Assembly: GCA_005406025.1 (NCBI GenBank)
Contig: BGZK01000550.1
Location: 297,164 to 361,163 of the forward strand
Source of the DNA: Eumeta japonica
Lineage: Eukaryota > Arthropoda > Insecta > Lepidoptera > Psychidae
Length of the DNA stretch: 64,000 nt
Direction of reading: 5' to 3'
Part shown: one piece after another, positions 35,413-48,340 of the stretch
Position numbering within the stretch: position 1 is the stretch's first letter
How the letters are laid out: each line of letters starts with the position of its first letter
Position numbers and translations under genes: made by a program
The notes under the pieces: model-generated
The model's input: only the letters and a program-made list of their open reading frames with translations
Told to the model about the DNA's origin: nothing
The model's database searches: none

Positions 35413-38400
35413 TAGAGTAAAGTAGGGCATTTCTTTGTTTAACGGCTTCGGAACCCTACATCGAGCGTGGTCCCACATGCTCTTGGCCGGTTTTCGACGT
35501 TAAAATACTAAATAACTGTGCATCTTTCCTTTTTGATACATCTACGCTTTTGACTCGAGTTTTAGTAAGCCAAAACAAGACGGAGCATTTTATTATGACC
35601 GCGGTTACGCACCTCTGTCTTGATCCATCTGTAATTTGTTAATAACTCAAATTGTAACCAGTACAATAGAAATACGCTTGGAAAACTAACTGAGATTGAC
35701 TGTTGAAAGGATTCGGAACTTAGAATAATGGCTATAGCAATAATCTGTTCGGCTATTTATTATGGCATCACACAGAAATCACTTAACGGATTTTGATGGC
35801 GTTTTTATAATTATTAAATAGAAGTATAACTTAAAATCTATGCCACATTGCATTTACTTTTAAATTTCACGAGGACAAATCTGCGGACAAAAGCTATATT
35901 GTATCTAAAATTGTTTCCAGATTCGATTGTCGCATAAATTAGAATAATTTTATTCACTATATTTAACCAGATAAATTGTTGAGTGTACACTGTTTAAATT
36001 TATCATGTACGAAAACAAATAAATAAAGACGAAAATATTAAAAGTCGACTGTCCTAGAATATGGAACCCCTTCACCCGGATGATTCACCGGAGATCAGAC
36101 ACCGGAAATTCTAGAAAAAATTACGCTTTCTTCATCTTAGTTATGAAATTTTGATTCGAAACACGATATCGTATGTCCTGTAACGGAAGTACTGTCATAT
36201 AAGACTAGCCAGCTGCACACTTCTATCGCGCCGTAAATCAATGTTTAATACACAAGTATATTTTAAGGCTGAACTTTTTCTATGCACAGCCTATCGGATG
36301 TCGGGGGCAGCAATAAAATATTTAAATTATATTTTTCTCTTTAAAATTTCCCATTATGATGTGAAACATTAATCACGCGACTTTGACTCGTTTTTTTTTT
36401 AAGATAAACCATTTATTATGAATTACGTTATGATATATTGCTGTATTATTTTTTCCCTCATAAACGAAAAAAGACTTAATAAGACGAATACGCACATTTA
36501 TTTTAAATATTTAATACGTCAATCTTAAAGATTATCGCCATTTTAAAGTCAATCGAGTAATATCAATATTTCATTTATTATTCATTACAATATCCATATA
36601 TATCACAAAATTACAATAAAATATAGAATAAATGTATTAACGCAATCGAACACTTAAATTATAATATAACTTTATTATAATATGATTTATCCAATTTCGT
36701 CATTAGATCACAAGCAGGCATATGTCATTTAACTCGTTTCATCTAAAACATTTACTAAGGCAATTTATTATTAGAAAAAACTCCTCCCACTACACACCGA
36801 TAATGACTTCACACCCAGACCAGTTTCAAGTGCTATTGTTGGACAAATTAAGTTCTCTGTGACGATTTTTTATCGAGTTTGATACATTAATTCGAAAACT
36901 TTTGATATCATAAATTTAATATCGGACGTCGGACAAAAAATTATTTATCGCTGAAGCATTTTAAACAGAAAGATACCGGGTATCGATTCCAAACGTCGAC
37001 CGAATGTGTTTAGAATATAGTCATTCTTGTATCATGCACTCTAAAAGAAATGTAAACTTTAAAACTGATCATAATTTACACCGACGGTTAAAAATTTATA
37101 ACAATTTATATCATAAAATGGCAATTTTTATAAGAAAAATATTCCCTCTCGATCCTATTTTATAAGAATACACAGTAATATATAAGCAAGGTAACATACT
37201 AGCTTCATCTATCGTATTGTCGTAATCTGCACTGCACACGACTATTACATTACATGTACGTTGCTGGCAGGTCGTTCTTGTAACATCTAAGGGCAATGTC
37301 GTGATGTGCATAGAATCAGAGTGCATTTTTTTTGCTTTTGTTATTGGTGTTTTATTAAATTTTTTGCTCATCTATTTATACACCAACAAATTCATATCAT
37401 CAATCTGGGAAAGTTTAAATTAGCTACCTGCCGTGTCTTATAAGACATAAACAAACAATCGGACAGAAGGAGATCGTCGGTTCAATAACAGGATTTCATT
37501 TTGAATCCCTCGAGTAAATAAACCGTAAGAACACATGATAAAAATAAAATTATCTCCCCAAAAACTAATTCCGATATTAAATTCACGTAAAAGTGTAATT
37601 AAAAAAATGTTTAAATATATGTATCGTTAAGCAGAAATATAATATACATCGTTACATAGTGACCATATCGGGCCTTCAAGAATCGAGACGCGATGAAAAA
37701 TAAACACGCAGAGGAGCAGAAGGTATTTATTCAGCAACAATCAGATACAATCATTTCACAATAAAAGACGAATGCGTTTTAACACTTTTAGCTAATCGCA
37801 CTTGATTTGTGAATGCAATGATCGAAGAAATGAAACTGACTCATCAGCACTCGATTTGCAATATATTATATTTATCCCTCGACTGGTGGTCGATTTTGTA
37901 CTATTAATTATATATCTTTTGAGCGCAATTCGGGACAGTATCATATCGTCATAATTCCTAAACCCTATAATGTCATAAATCAACATATTATTAGAGAAAA
38001 TTCAAGATAGATATTAAAATCCGAATACAGCCCGAGTGAATGTGGTCAGGCGCACGGCGAAGCGTACCGAAAAAAAAATGCAATTTTTTGACCTCGCACG
38101 GCCGCGTCCCAAATTGGATTTCTCCGCCATGAAACGACCGTCGCCGCGGCGTTACATAACGCGGGAAACACCTCGTTCCCCGAGTGAAAGTAGACGAATT
38201 GCCGTGCTCGCGTCTCGTCAAAACCTAATCCAATCGCGGACGGCGACGGGTGTTATTTGACACCGAATATGACAGCAATCATCATGGCGACGCTACGTCA
38301 TAATACGGCATGCGCGGGAGTGGCGTGACCGCTTAATGTCCTCTATTAACTTGCGAGGTTTGAAAAAAAAGAGCACGCAAGCGCGACTCGGAATAGGACA

Positions 38401-39289
38401 GACTTCGCGCATTAAGGGATCTGTACGACATATGTACGTGCACTTTCTATGATCTATGTACTGTACGTCATAATTCTACTTTTAAATTAAATGAAATATA
38501 TGAATTATAGGGCTTTACGGCGCCTTCTATTTGACGATGGACCCTAATCACAACGCCGGTCATGCGAATCTCGTTTCTCCGACGTTGCTGTTCAGCTCTC
38601 CTATATTTTTTCCAAAAATTTCATACAGTGCTTCTTCTTACAGAAAATGAACTTTATATGAATAATGGAGACACATACGCTATGTCGCCATGGAACCAGT
38701 ACAAATACAAGTTCGAAACAATCGCACGCCGTACTCTTTTATATAACTAGGCATTCTCTGTGCTGTGTATGTATGGAAATAATTATAGTGCCTCTTGATT
38801 GGGGGGCGCTAATGGACTTTCAACAGTGCGAATGTGAAAGTGAAGACAACAGCTTATTAGGAAAGTAACGCGTGTGCCGCCTCTACCTCGACGTTTACTG
38901 CTCTATGCTCGTTCCGCCATCGAACGGTGATTAAAGATTTCCCGTGATTTTACTTCGCCTTCGGGAAAAAATAGACAAGTTCATTTCTTTGTCCATGAAT
39001 TATTAAACAGTCTCACTTCATAAATTATATGTAATACATGTAATAAATAACATAAATACGATACTGATTGATAACGCATTGATAGTCTAATGTGACGAAA
39101 TGAAAAATATATTTTTTCTCGGTTTCCATATTCCTAACAAAAACTACCACTTCTTTAAATGAAGGAAGTAGTACCAATTACCAAATAAAACTCATACATT
39201 CGTTTAGAATCAAATGTTGTTTGATTTTATAAGTTGGTTAACTTAATTCTTTTTAGAAAAGCTTAGGAATTAAACGCTTATATTATTTT
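35413..39289. other. Noncoding stretch with repeat fragment and GC-rich block
   Basis: 35430-35500 (GGAACCCTACATCGAGCGTG, CATGCTCTTGGCCGGTTTT) is a fragment of an interspersed repeat. 36000-37990 is AT-rich with a few short frames and nothing recognised. 38020-38420 is GC-rich, with complementary-strand frames of 74-76 codons in conflict, and is a candidate conserved noncoding element. 38530-38960 is moderately GC-rich without a supported gene. Confidence 0.4.
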
Positions 39290-39835
39290 TGCGCACTTTT
39301 GAGCACTTTTTTAAATGCTCAAATGTAATTGAGGTTAACTATCCGTATGTATTATTTATTGTTATAAATTACAATATTGTTATTTAATATAATGAATACT
39401 AAATATTATTAATATTAAATATTTTTTATTGGTTAGAAATAAATTTAGCATAACATTTAATAAAATATTTGTAATAAAAATTAAAATCGAACATCAAATT
39501 AAAAGATTAATTTTTAATATTTATTATTAAATTGAATAAATAATAAATATTTATAAAAATAAATGAACAAATTTAATGAAAACTTATTGATAAAAAGGAA
39601 AAGTGAATATTAAATTAAGAAAATAACAAATATTTTAAAAATGGATAAACTAATATTTAATATTTTAATTTATTATTAAATTAATTAATGTAATTAGTTA
39701 TTTATTTATTAATAATTATTTATTAAATATTGTAATTAATTATTTGCATGCAATTAAAAACTATTTTCTAATGATGCCGAAGAAGTATAACTTCTCACGC
39801 GCGTACATAAGTACATGCACCCATTTTTTCATATG
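39290..39835 (-). mobile_element. AT-rich repeat element, copy D (inverted copy of 20.2 kb)
   Basis: Its ends are the reverse complement of copy C: GTAATTGAGGTTAACTATCC with ATATGTATTATTTATT-like sequence at the left, and CACGCGCGTACATAAGTACA followed by TGCACCCATTTTTT at the right. The A/T core is alignable but diverged. Confidence 0.7.
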
Positions 39836-41672
39836 TACGTACATACGTACGTCTGTATTTATGTGTATATTCGATATTTTTCTAATCTACACATCAATGG
39901 TAAACCTACGACAGGGCGGGGTGCTCCGACCTCTGCCATAAGTTCACACATTATTGCTCGCTAACGGCTGCAGTAAACAGTTTGTGTGAAGTTCCCTAGA
40001 GCGCCTCCATCGGTCGCCACAATGAACCACATGTTTTCGAACGAGCCGGTTTACTCTTCGGTTTTTCGACTACGGATCCCTATAAACAGATTCCTACTCG
40101 AATTCCAAAGTAAACGAAGAAAATGTTTTGTAATTCGATACAGAGTTGAACGCGATAAAAATTGGGGATTTGAATTCTCTCGCATTATAATATTTACATG
40201 TGATCTAGCTATCGACATAATATATCATTTCTGCATTTAATCTCATTCTTGTTAATATGTATATTTGAATATTTCTTCGGTTAGTTCTGTTTTTTTTTTT
40301 TTAATCTATTCTCATGGATGATCCTATTAGTGACATTAATTCACAAAAACAAAATGGCTCTTTATAAATTCTGAACATCTATTGGCTATTAAAAGTTTCT
40401 TTTTATTCGGAAGAGTCCATAAAACATTTTATATGAAAATTTAAATAAAAATCGAGGGCATTAAAAATTTTCGTCGTCTGCAATATATATTTCTAGTTAT
40501 TGTACAATAAATATGATGGAAAAAAATAAATAATTAGTTACTTATTTACTGTTCGCCTGATATCTTCCTGATTTATTTCAAATAGTTTAGAATTTGTGAA
40601 ATCTTCTATTTATCATTGCCGTACATAAAACCTTTTAATTGATAACTTGGGAAAAACCTTTTCTCAGTTTTAGCCGCCTGTGAGCAATATTCCACTTATA
40701 CAATACCTAAACATAAAAAAAATATACATACAAATATAAAAAAAAATATTTCTTTGCACACTTCGCAAAACTTACAAACTGCCCGAAGCTGATAAAACCG
40801 CAACGAATCACACCTCACTACACCACTCACGATACTACGAAGTTACGTGTAAACCTCGGGAAAGTATACAGTAAATTTTTAATCGAGAACCGCCCTCGGA
40901 CCTTCCACTCCTTTTGCCTGACGGGCGAGGGCACGTCACTTTTCCGCGGCCGTCAGCATCCGACCTAATGGTATAACATCGTTACAAAAACCTTTTATTT
41001 AGTTCACAGGCATCGTCATAAATTCTCCAAAATCTGATGAAGTTATTCGTCCGACGAAAGTGTGTTGTTCGTTTTATATTTATTTTCTTTCTGCAAGTTA
41101 AGAGTCAGATCGATACGTTTCCATTTCATGCTAACCTTCTTCCAACCACTTCGCTGTGCGTAAATTAAAATTTAGCAATGTTTTTTTCGACCAAGACCCC
41201 GGTTTTGATTTCAATCCAGTCTTAGTCCTTATCTCGACGCCGGCTGTGATGCCGAATTCGGCTCTACCTTGTATAGTGCTGCTACTTTTTTGATATCTAT
41301 TATTTTCTATACAGAGTCTCCTGTTGCTATTATCCTGGCTTATATTATCGAATATACGTAATTTTCCTTTGATATGTATTTACCTTTATGTAATATGTTT
41401 TAAATAAAAGTTTAAATTATAAACCTTTGTGTAAAATGCGATAACCTGTCGATTGCTTCATATAAACAAACAGAGATATTGTTGCTACGAAATTATAATA
41501 ATCAACTGCACTTACTCTATTCCAAATTTAATTAAGATCGGTTAAGTCGTTTCTTGTTTATAAGATATATAGACGGACAGGAATTTAAAATGCTTAATAT
41601 ACTTTATGCATCATAAAACAAAACTTTATTACAAAATTTGATAAATATAGTGAGGAATTTTGTAAAAATTTT

Positions 41673-41675
<3 letters not shown>
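39836..41675. other. Noncoding stretch
   Basis: 39900-40120 and 40780-40980 are GC-enriched. 41190-41280 holds degenerate GATTTCAATCC and ATGCCGAATTCGGC words of the GATTCCGAT repeat style. 41515-41590 contains one unit of the AAGATCGGTTAAGTCG / TATAGACGGACAG repeat seen in tandem at 58.4-59.2 kb. No gene is supported. Confidence 0.4.

Positions 41676-41731
<56 letters not shown>
41676..41731. repeat. Long TA microsatellite
   Basis: About 55 bp of uninterrupted alternating A and T, the longest simple repeat in the window. Confidence 0.95.
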
Positions 41732-41736
<5 letters not shown>

Positions 41737-42769
41737 CAATTTTAGTAGCTAAACATCATATTCGTGTCGGTGAAGCAAGAGGGATATACAAAACTCGTAC
41801 CGTATGGCAATTTGTATAGTTGCTGCCTACCCTTTTGAGAAATAGTCGTGAATTTATATTATTATTATTTGTTTTATGTCTATTAATAAAAAGACGTACT
41901 ATATAATTTATTTTTTTTAACCATTTACAAAACCTTCCACGTACGGATCCGTGTCGCACTCGCCACATTTTCAAGTACTCATTATGTACAATGTCCTATA
42001 GTTCTGCGAAAGCCTTGTATTATTTATTGTCACTATAAACTGGTATTTTATTTTATTTTTGTATCTTTATTTTCAGAATAAAATCAATTACGTTTCATGT
42101 GCGTAATGAAACATTCTTTACGTGTTTAATTTAATAAGTCTAATAACTCTTATAGCAAGTTAGACCGCATGCATAATTTAAATTGCCGGATGTATGATTT
42201 TATCTAGTGTGCATTTCAGTCAATCATTATCAAAATCAAAAGCTGATAAAAAACGAATTAATCCATTTTCGAGTCGTACGACTACCGAACGTTTAAGAGC
42301 ATGACTTGAATTAACATCGCAGATACAGGATAAGGTCAGAATTTAAATGGAAATTTGTTGTATGTCGACCGTGACCAGAAAAACAGGATGGATATTGTTT
42401 TTCCTATGAAAAATGCAATCAAGCCGGTTGGTTTCATCAATTTTTTTCCAAGTGAATTTTACTTGTACCCGTCAATCCGCATGACCTCCGGATCTCGTTC
42501 GAGCGACCACTTTGGTCATAGGTTCCATGCTGGACGAAGGCATTTAGGAGGTTTCGTTCATAATATGAAATTGTGGAAAACGTGATAGTTGACATTCTCG
42601 TTTGTCATGGGGTCACGCAGCCGATATCGACACATTTTCGTGCTGCAGAAGCGGTTATTCGTGCTATTTACGATTTGAAAGAAATGGCATCTCTCAGAAA
42701 AAAATTTTAGGAGACTAATATTTTTACTTTAGCATCGCATTACATATACGAAAACCTGGTATATGTTAA
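41732..42769. other. Noncoding stretch
   Basis: 42340-42680 is less AT-rich and has a 76-codon plus frame beginning MLYVDRDQKNRMDIV with no recognised family. It might be a decayed upstream part of the LINE that follows, but no motif proves it. Confidence 0.35.
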
Positions 42770-43276
42770 GAGACATATAGAATTGTTCCAAAAAAAAGGA
42801 GCGACATCCATAACGTTAAAACTAGACATAAGAACGATCTTGCTGCTCACAAAACCCGTCAAAGCAAAGTTAATAAACCAATTAAGAGGCAATGTGTGCG
42901 CTTTTATAATAAGGTCCCAGCTGAAATTCAAAATTTGCTATTTTATGAATTTAAACGTTTCGTGAAAAGAAAGTTATACAGCAAGGCCTATTATACCGTG
43001 CTTGAATATTTTAATGAAAGAAGCCCATGGGATTGAACTGCTCGGCTATCAGGTTGCTTCGTATTATTACTAAGTATTGTACTAAATTATTCAGTGTTCA
43101 ATATTCTGTATCAATGAATAAAACAAAGCCAACCTTGAGTTTCTTATCCATTCATCTCAAGGTGAATCAGTATTTGGAATGGGTGGTAATGTTAATGTCG
43201 AAAACAGTTGTTCATGAGGCATTTCAAATGTAATATCTATTACCTAAGAAATAAAGATATTTTTGATTTTATTCAA
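42770..43276 (+). mobile_element. Jockey-like LINE relic, 3' end, plus strand
   Basis: Fragments across frames (RHKNDLAAHKTR, QCVRFYNKVPAEIQ, YEFKRFVKRKLY, YFNERSPWD and a stop near 43036) match the C-terminal region of the 30.3-kb copy. A 3'UTR (GGAATGGGTGGTAATG) and the tail AGAAATAAAGATATTTTTGA at 43249-43268 follow. A frameshift in the first third and the missing 5' part make it inactive. Confidence 0.8.
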
Positions 43277-46200
43277 TCTATGTATGAGCAACGAAAAACC
43301 GTCAAAATAAAGGCGCAAGCATACAAGTCCTTTTTTCGGCTCGTCCCGTTATAATGTTCTTTAAGATGCAGACAAACGTGTCGTAGGCTGTGACCGCCAG
43401 ATCATTTACAGTAATTAAATTAGTCTATTTTATAGGACAGAAAGAGATTTATCACGTAAATGCCTACAATTAGATATAAAACGTTTACATTATTGTCTCG
43501 TAGAAGGATTTTACAAGAATAACTTGCGGTTGTAATTAACAGCAAGTATAATTTAGTAAGGTAGCATATGATTAAACTTCATTACATAATAAAGCGATTC
43601 ATAACGCACTTCATTTGACGAAAAATTCAATGAGTTGATTAATAAAAACAAAAATCTTTATTACGTTTGTAAATATTGTATTCATCAAAAATTGCGACAT
43701 TTTTTCTAGTTTCTACGCCTACTGATATGGACGAGATATTTGTGCCGGAAATCCGAAGCTATTATTAAAAAAAATTTTTAGAGTGGGAATTAAAAAAGTT
43801 TTTCATCCATAAATCGTCCTACATAAAGATGTACACTCGTGTAGTGTACATCTTGTGTAAGTATGTAATACACAAAAGTGTTTTGCACTACTGACTAAGA
43901 TTATAGAATATTTTTCCTTTCTTTGTGCTATAATACCTAGCTTTTTATCAAATTTCACAATCCTATGTCAATAGAAAGTACCCTATATTTTTGATTTGTG
44001 TACAAGTGTCGAAATGTAAGGCATAAAGGGTCGTACTTTGAACGCATTTTTTTAATATATTGACTTAATATTTTTATTTTTTTACAACTCCAAAGATCGA
44101 AAATGTAAGTATTTCATATCCATTTCAACTTGGACCTGCACGCATTTCTGTAAAGAAGGATCTCGACAGACAGGCAGGCAGTCAGGCAAACAGACAGACG
44201 GACAACGCAGTGATCCTCTAAGAGCTTCTTTTTACTTTTTGAAGTACGGAACTCTAAGAATTTAATAAAAACGACCGTTAAGCGAGTATCATTTACGTTC
44301 CGCGTCAGAATCATCGATTTCGCCATACATCCCTCTAGTCAGTCGCGATTCATTTCGCAATGTTTAAACGACAAACTTATAATTGGCACGAGCGGGGTTG
44401 CCCAACGCGACCGGTCGTGACCGTCGCGAGCTTTTGATGCGCGTACGCCGCCTCGTTATTAACGAGCCCGCCAACAATACGGCGCTTGGCATTTATTGTT
44501 TTAAAGCTGACGCGACGTTTCAATGGATACAACGCCGATTACTTTGTGTTTTCTCTTCACAATAAAAAAATACGGTTACGACACTCGCGTTTCAAAATAT
44601 TTGATTCGTGAACTCGATTTTCGATGTAAACGGAATGATTTAGGAATGATATTCTTTGTTAGTAATGAGCTGAATATACAAATAGACATTGAGCGACTGA
44701 ATGGTGTTCAACCTAAGTTAGGTATTAAGCTCTGAGACGCATACAGACTGCGCGTATTTTGACGTAGAAACCAACATGTTATAGCAGCCTGTGCCAGTGA
44801 ACAGGTAAATCTCTCTCATAGACACACATTTTACAAATTATAAATCAATAAAATTGAAACACATGTTTCATATTGTCCTTTATTTGAAAATTTGTACCTT
44901 ATTTTATAAGATGTAGGAGTTTATTATTTCAGATTTAGGAGTTTGGATTTTAGTCCGGCTCGGTGCAGGTTAAGGGCTAGTAACGACTATTGTCACCAAT
45001 GCGGTGACAAAATCCGGCGCCAAAGGCTTAATGTACTTTTACAACGCACTTTGCGGCTAAAACATCATAGCAGAAATCCTGTAGTGACTTCGGTGACTCC
45101 TGTGTTTCTGTCATAGCCCCCTTTTCACTTTGTCTGTTATTTGCAATCAACTGTGAATTATACTTATAGAATTCATTTCCTTACAAGTATTTGTAATAAA
45201 AGCATTATCCATTTTTCACGTTGATTTTGAAGCATTTTACCAACAAAATAATTTTTGGTCTAATACGCTGCGTGGATAAAATACTACTCCGAGGATTGAA
45301 AATAAATTTTACTAAATTATAACGCAATTTGTTTTTGTTATATATTCCAAAATATGTAAAAAAATGTTAATTAAATTAAATGTTAAAGCTAGAAAGCAAA
45401 ACAGCATGAAGTGGTAACAAAACCGTTACGAGGTTAATCCTGTCACATCTTGAGGTCACATATCCCGAAATCAATACATATTCTGTGTATAAGATATTTT
45501 CTAAGACAGTAATTGTTATGAGTTAGGCAGATGACACTGAACTTAACGATTTTTTGGAATAAATTCTTTGTATGCATGCGAAAAACTCAAAAACTAGATA
45601 ACCAATTTCTATAAAACTTTTATAAAATATAAGTAATAGCCTGAAAATTAATGTAAGGTACAATTTTTAACAAAGAATCAAACAGAAACTTATTTTTTTT
45701 TAATCGCGCAAAGCCGCGATTAAATGCTCCAAGGAGTGAGAACTTTGTGACTTCATTTCGGTGAAATTGGACGATGGATCAAATGAAAAATATATGTAGG
45801 TGATCAAAAATAAATCAGGCCTCCTCCCGATTTCGATCCCGGTCTCGTTCTCGATTTCGATAATTAAATGATATCGATTAAGAGCCTTGCAGTTTCAACC
45901 TCATCGATTACTATACTTATTGTACGTTGTATTCGCGATTATATTGCTCATTCGCATAGTTGCAATGATCACTGTAGTACCATGTGTGTAGTTAGGTATA
46001 AATGTGTGCGCTTGTCTAAGATCTCGTTATCCAAAATCGTAAAATCGTCTATGACATCGAATTTATGGACGATTAATGTACATTTGTTACTACTGAAAGT
46101 TGAAACAATCGTAGGGATTTTCATGAAAGTTAGAAAGCATTAAAAAACTTAAGTGAGATATAGCCCATTTTACTCAACGATAGCGTAGATTTCTATCTGC

Positions 46201-46378
46201 GAAATAATTTTTAGGTTGTATGAGTAGTTCTGGAAGTTGTATTCTGCATGTAGGCAAGCAAACGAATTCCGCCTTCATACGACGTCAGTACTGATGGAAA
46301 CATTCCAACCAGAGTCGACGATTCCTTAAGAGCGAACGCGGTAATTTTTTGTACAAAATTCAAACTCTATCTTTTGTA
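43277..46378. other. Noncoding stretch with repeats and a GC block
   Basis: 44130-44250 holds GACAGGCAGGCAGTCAGGC, AGACGGACAACGCAGTGATC and GTACGGAACTCTAAG, an interspersed repeat fragment. 44370-44530 is GC-enriched. 44930-45120 looks repeat-derived (GTCACCAATGCGGTGACAAA). 45815-45865 has the GATTTCGATCCCGGTCTCG degenerate repeat. Frames of 60-91 codons are unremarkable. Confidence 0.4.
43826..43854. repeat. Perfect 12-bp palindrome, 5-nt spacer
   Basis: AAGATGTACACT and AGTGTACATCTT flank CGTGT. Confidence 0.85.
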
Positions 46379-46418
46379 TCCGTTTTAGTACCCCAGCCGT
46401 CCGGGGTACTAAAACGGA
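46379..46418. repeat. Perfect 16-bp palindrome, 8-nt spacer
   Basis: TCCGTTTTAGTACCCC (46379-46394) is exactly reverse-complemented at 46403-46418 around AGCCGTCC. It sits at the left edge of a GC-rich block. Confidence 0.95.
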
Positions 46419-47984
46419 CACGGATACGTATACAGCTAAACACAACACGTTCCGCTCAAAGCGGTGCAGCTTATACCGCGCTCGGCGTCCACCGCGCGGC
46501 CACGATAAAACGCACGAGTGTGACCATTCAAAAAATAGGTATTTTTTTTATTTGCAAAAGCTCCGCGAACGCGCGCGCCGTCGGACAATCGGCTGTAGAT
46601 CTCTCGTCCGCGACGAGGCCCTCAGAGGCGGCCGTAAACTCTAAATAGAAATGCCCCTTTGACTGTTTCCCCGTCTCCGAGCGTCAATTTTATGATTTTA
46701 AGCGTCCGCGTCGCATCAAGAGAATTCCTTTTCTAATGTGTTATTTTAGGGTTCCGCGGGAAACCGAAGAGAGATTCGTACAACCCGAAAAAAATCCATA
46801 CGCTTTATTATAGTGCAAAAATAAAATAACAAAAATTGGGGAGTACTAATTAAATAAGACATTTATTAAAAAAATTATATTTTAAAAAAAAGTGTATTTT
46901 TTTTATTACAGACAGTCTATTTCGAATTTTCGGTTAATTGTTTTTATGAATCTGAAAAATTAACATAGTATGCAATAAAAGAAGTGCCTTAAAACGCACG
47001 TCGCACACCCCCCGTGCTGACGCGTCGTGGGGTGTGCGACGGAATCAACTCGGTACCTACACAATGGCGGTCTGTCACGGCCGCTCGTCGTGTTTTGAAG
47101 TAGAAAACTAAAAGGCTCGAGTGAGCAAATCGGATAATTTGTCGCAAACATTCCGATAAGGCGTCTTCTTGATGGATCAGATGAATGCGGGCAGTTATCT
47201 TGGAAGCGGTCGATCCGACAGCAAATATTTAAATGCACGTGTGTTTACATATAAATGTATTTTTTCATATTTGAAAAAACTTAAGTAAGAACATTCCGTG
47301 ATTTAAGTTAAATCAATGTTAATGTAACAGGGGAATGTTTCGCCAATATTTCACAGTTACATTAGCGACAATAACCCAAATAAATGTAATGTGGGAAGTA
47401 TTTTAATTCGATGTCGCTTGTATAAATTATAATTTATTATCATACTTTATTGAATCCTCAGTCGAACAGACGCACGTTTTTCTAAGCGCGTTTTCTAATA
47501 TTCACATAGAATGCTCATATAATATTTGCATGCTTCATAAAATGCTAAATAGTTAAACGAAAAAAAACTTACGTTTTTTTTGGATTTTTGTGCCATTATT
47601 TATTTTTGTGGTTCTTTCAAGTTTTATCACACCTCTGCTAAAAGATAGCACCTCTCGATTTGTTACTAAAATCTGAGGGCTTCGGACCGCAAATATTCCT
47701 CACCCGGCGCCGGTCGGGACTGCTAATCACAACGCCTCAAAGCGACAGCTTAACGTGGTCTGCTAGAACGGTGTGCTTTGATGTGACTTACGTTAAAAGC
47801 CTATCGGTAGATTTGCTAGTGGTCGAGACACGAACCCCGTATCTCACTAGTTACAAAGCGACACTCTTGAACACTCAGTCACCTACGCGGTAACGCCATT
47901 GCACCAATGGAACATTAAAATATTTTAATTTTAGATTATTGTTTTTTTTACATTATTTTTATAATAACAACAATATAAACTTAA
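46419..47984. other. GC-rich blocks in otherwise AT-rich DNA
   Basis: 46430-46660 is GC-rich with a 99-codon plus frame (no domain). 46745-46800 holds GGGTTCCGCGGGAAACCG, a repeat fragment. 46990-47240 is GC-enriched with a 92-codon minus frame. 47640-47900 is GC-enriched with a 77-codon plus frame. None is recognisable, and they resemble conserved noncoding blocks. Confidence 0.4.
47000..47040. repeat. 12-bp palindrome, 17-nt spacer
   Basis: GTCGCACACCCC at 47000-47011 pairs exactly with GGGGTGTGCGAC at 47029-47040. The interior pairs only partly. Confidence 0.85.
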
Positions 47985-48340
47985 ACGTATTTCTCAGGAG
48001 GATAGGCAGAGACTACAAGTTTCCACATAGTACGATATTTGCGTATCTCTCTTTCTTCTCTGACATCCATCAATCTTTTCATGCAAACTGATTTTGGGTG
48101 CTTAAAATTTGGTCCTTTTTTAATATGCTACCAATTTGGTATGTAAGTATTTTTGCGGGGGACTCTTGTCAACTTTTCCACCACACACATTCGCTTAATA
48201 AATTTGTTTTGTTAGTTTACCTTCATTCGTCCTTTCCGCATGCCCAAACCACCGCACAAACCTTTTCTACTATAGTCACTACATCTTCTTCCAAACTACA
48301 CGACATTGCTTTTTCACGAACATAATTTGCATTAAAATTC
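47985..48340. repeat. Interspersed repeat, fullest AGGCAGAGACTA copy
   Basis: Runs from TTCTCAGGAGGATAGGCAGA through ACAAGTTTCCACATAG, CATCCATCAATCTTTTCATG, GGTGCTTAAAATTTGGTCC and CGTCCTTTCCGCATGCCCAA to the A-rich flank. Reverse-complemented, part reads like the FGHAER-type segment near the C-terminus of some LINE proteins. The family is probably LINE-derived with the sense strand minus, but that is inference. Confidence 0.55.

Noticed and set aside
38036..38260. Complementary-strand frames of 74-76 codons
   Set aside because: They conflict on both strands in a GC-rich block and have no recognisable motif.
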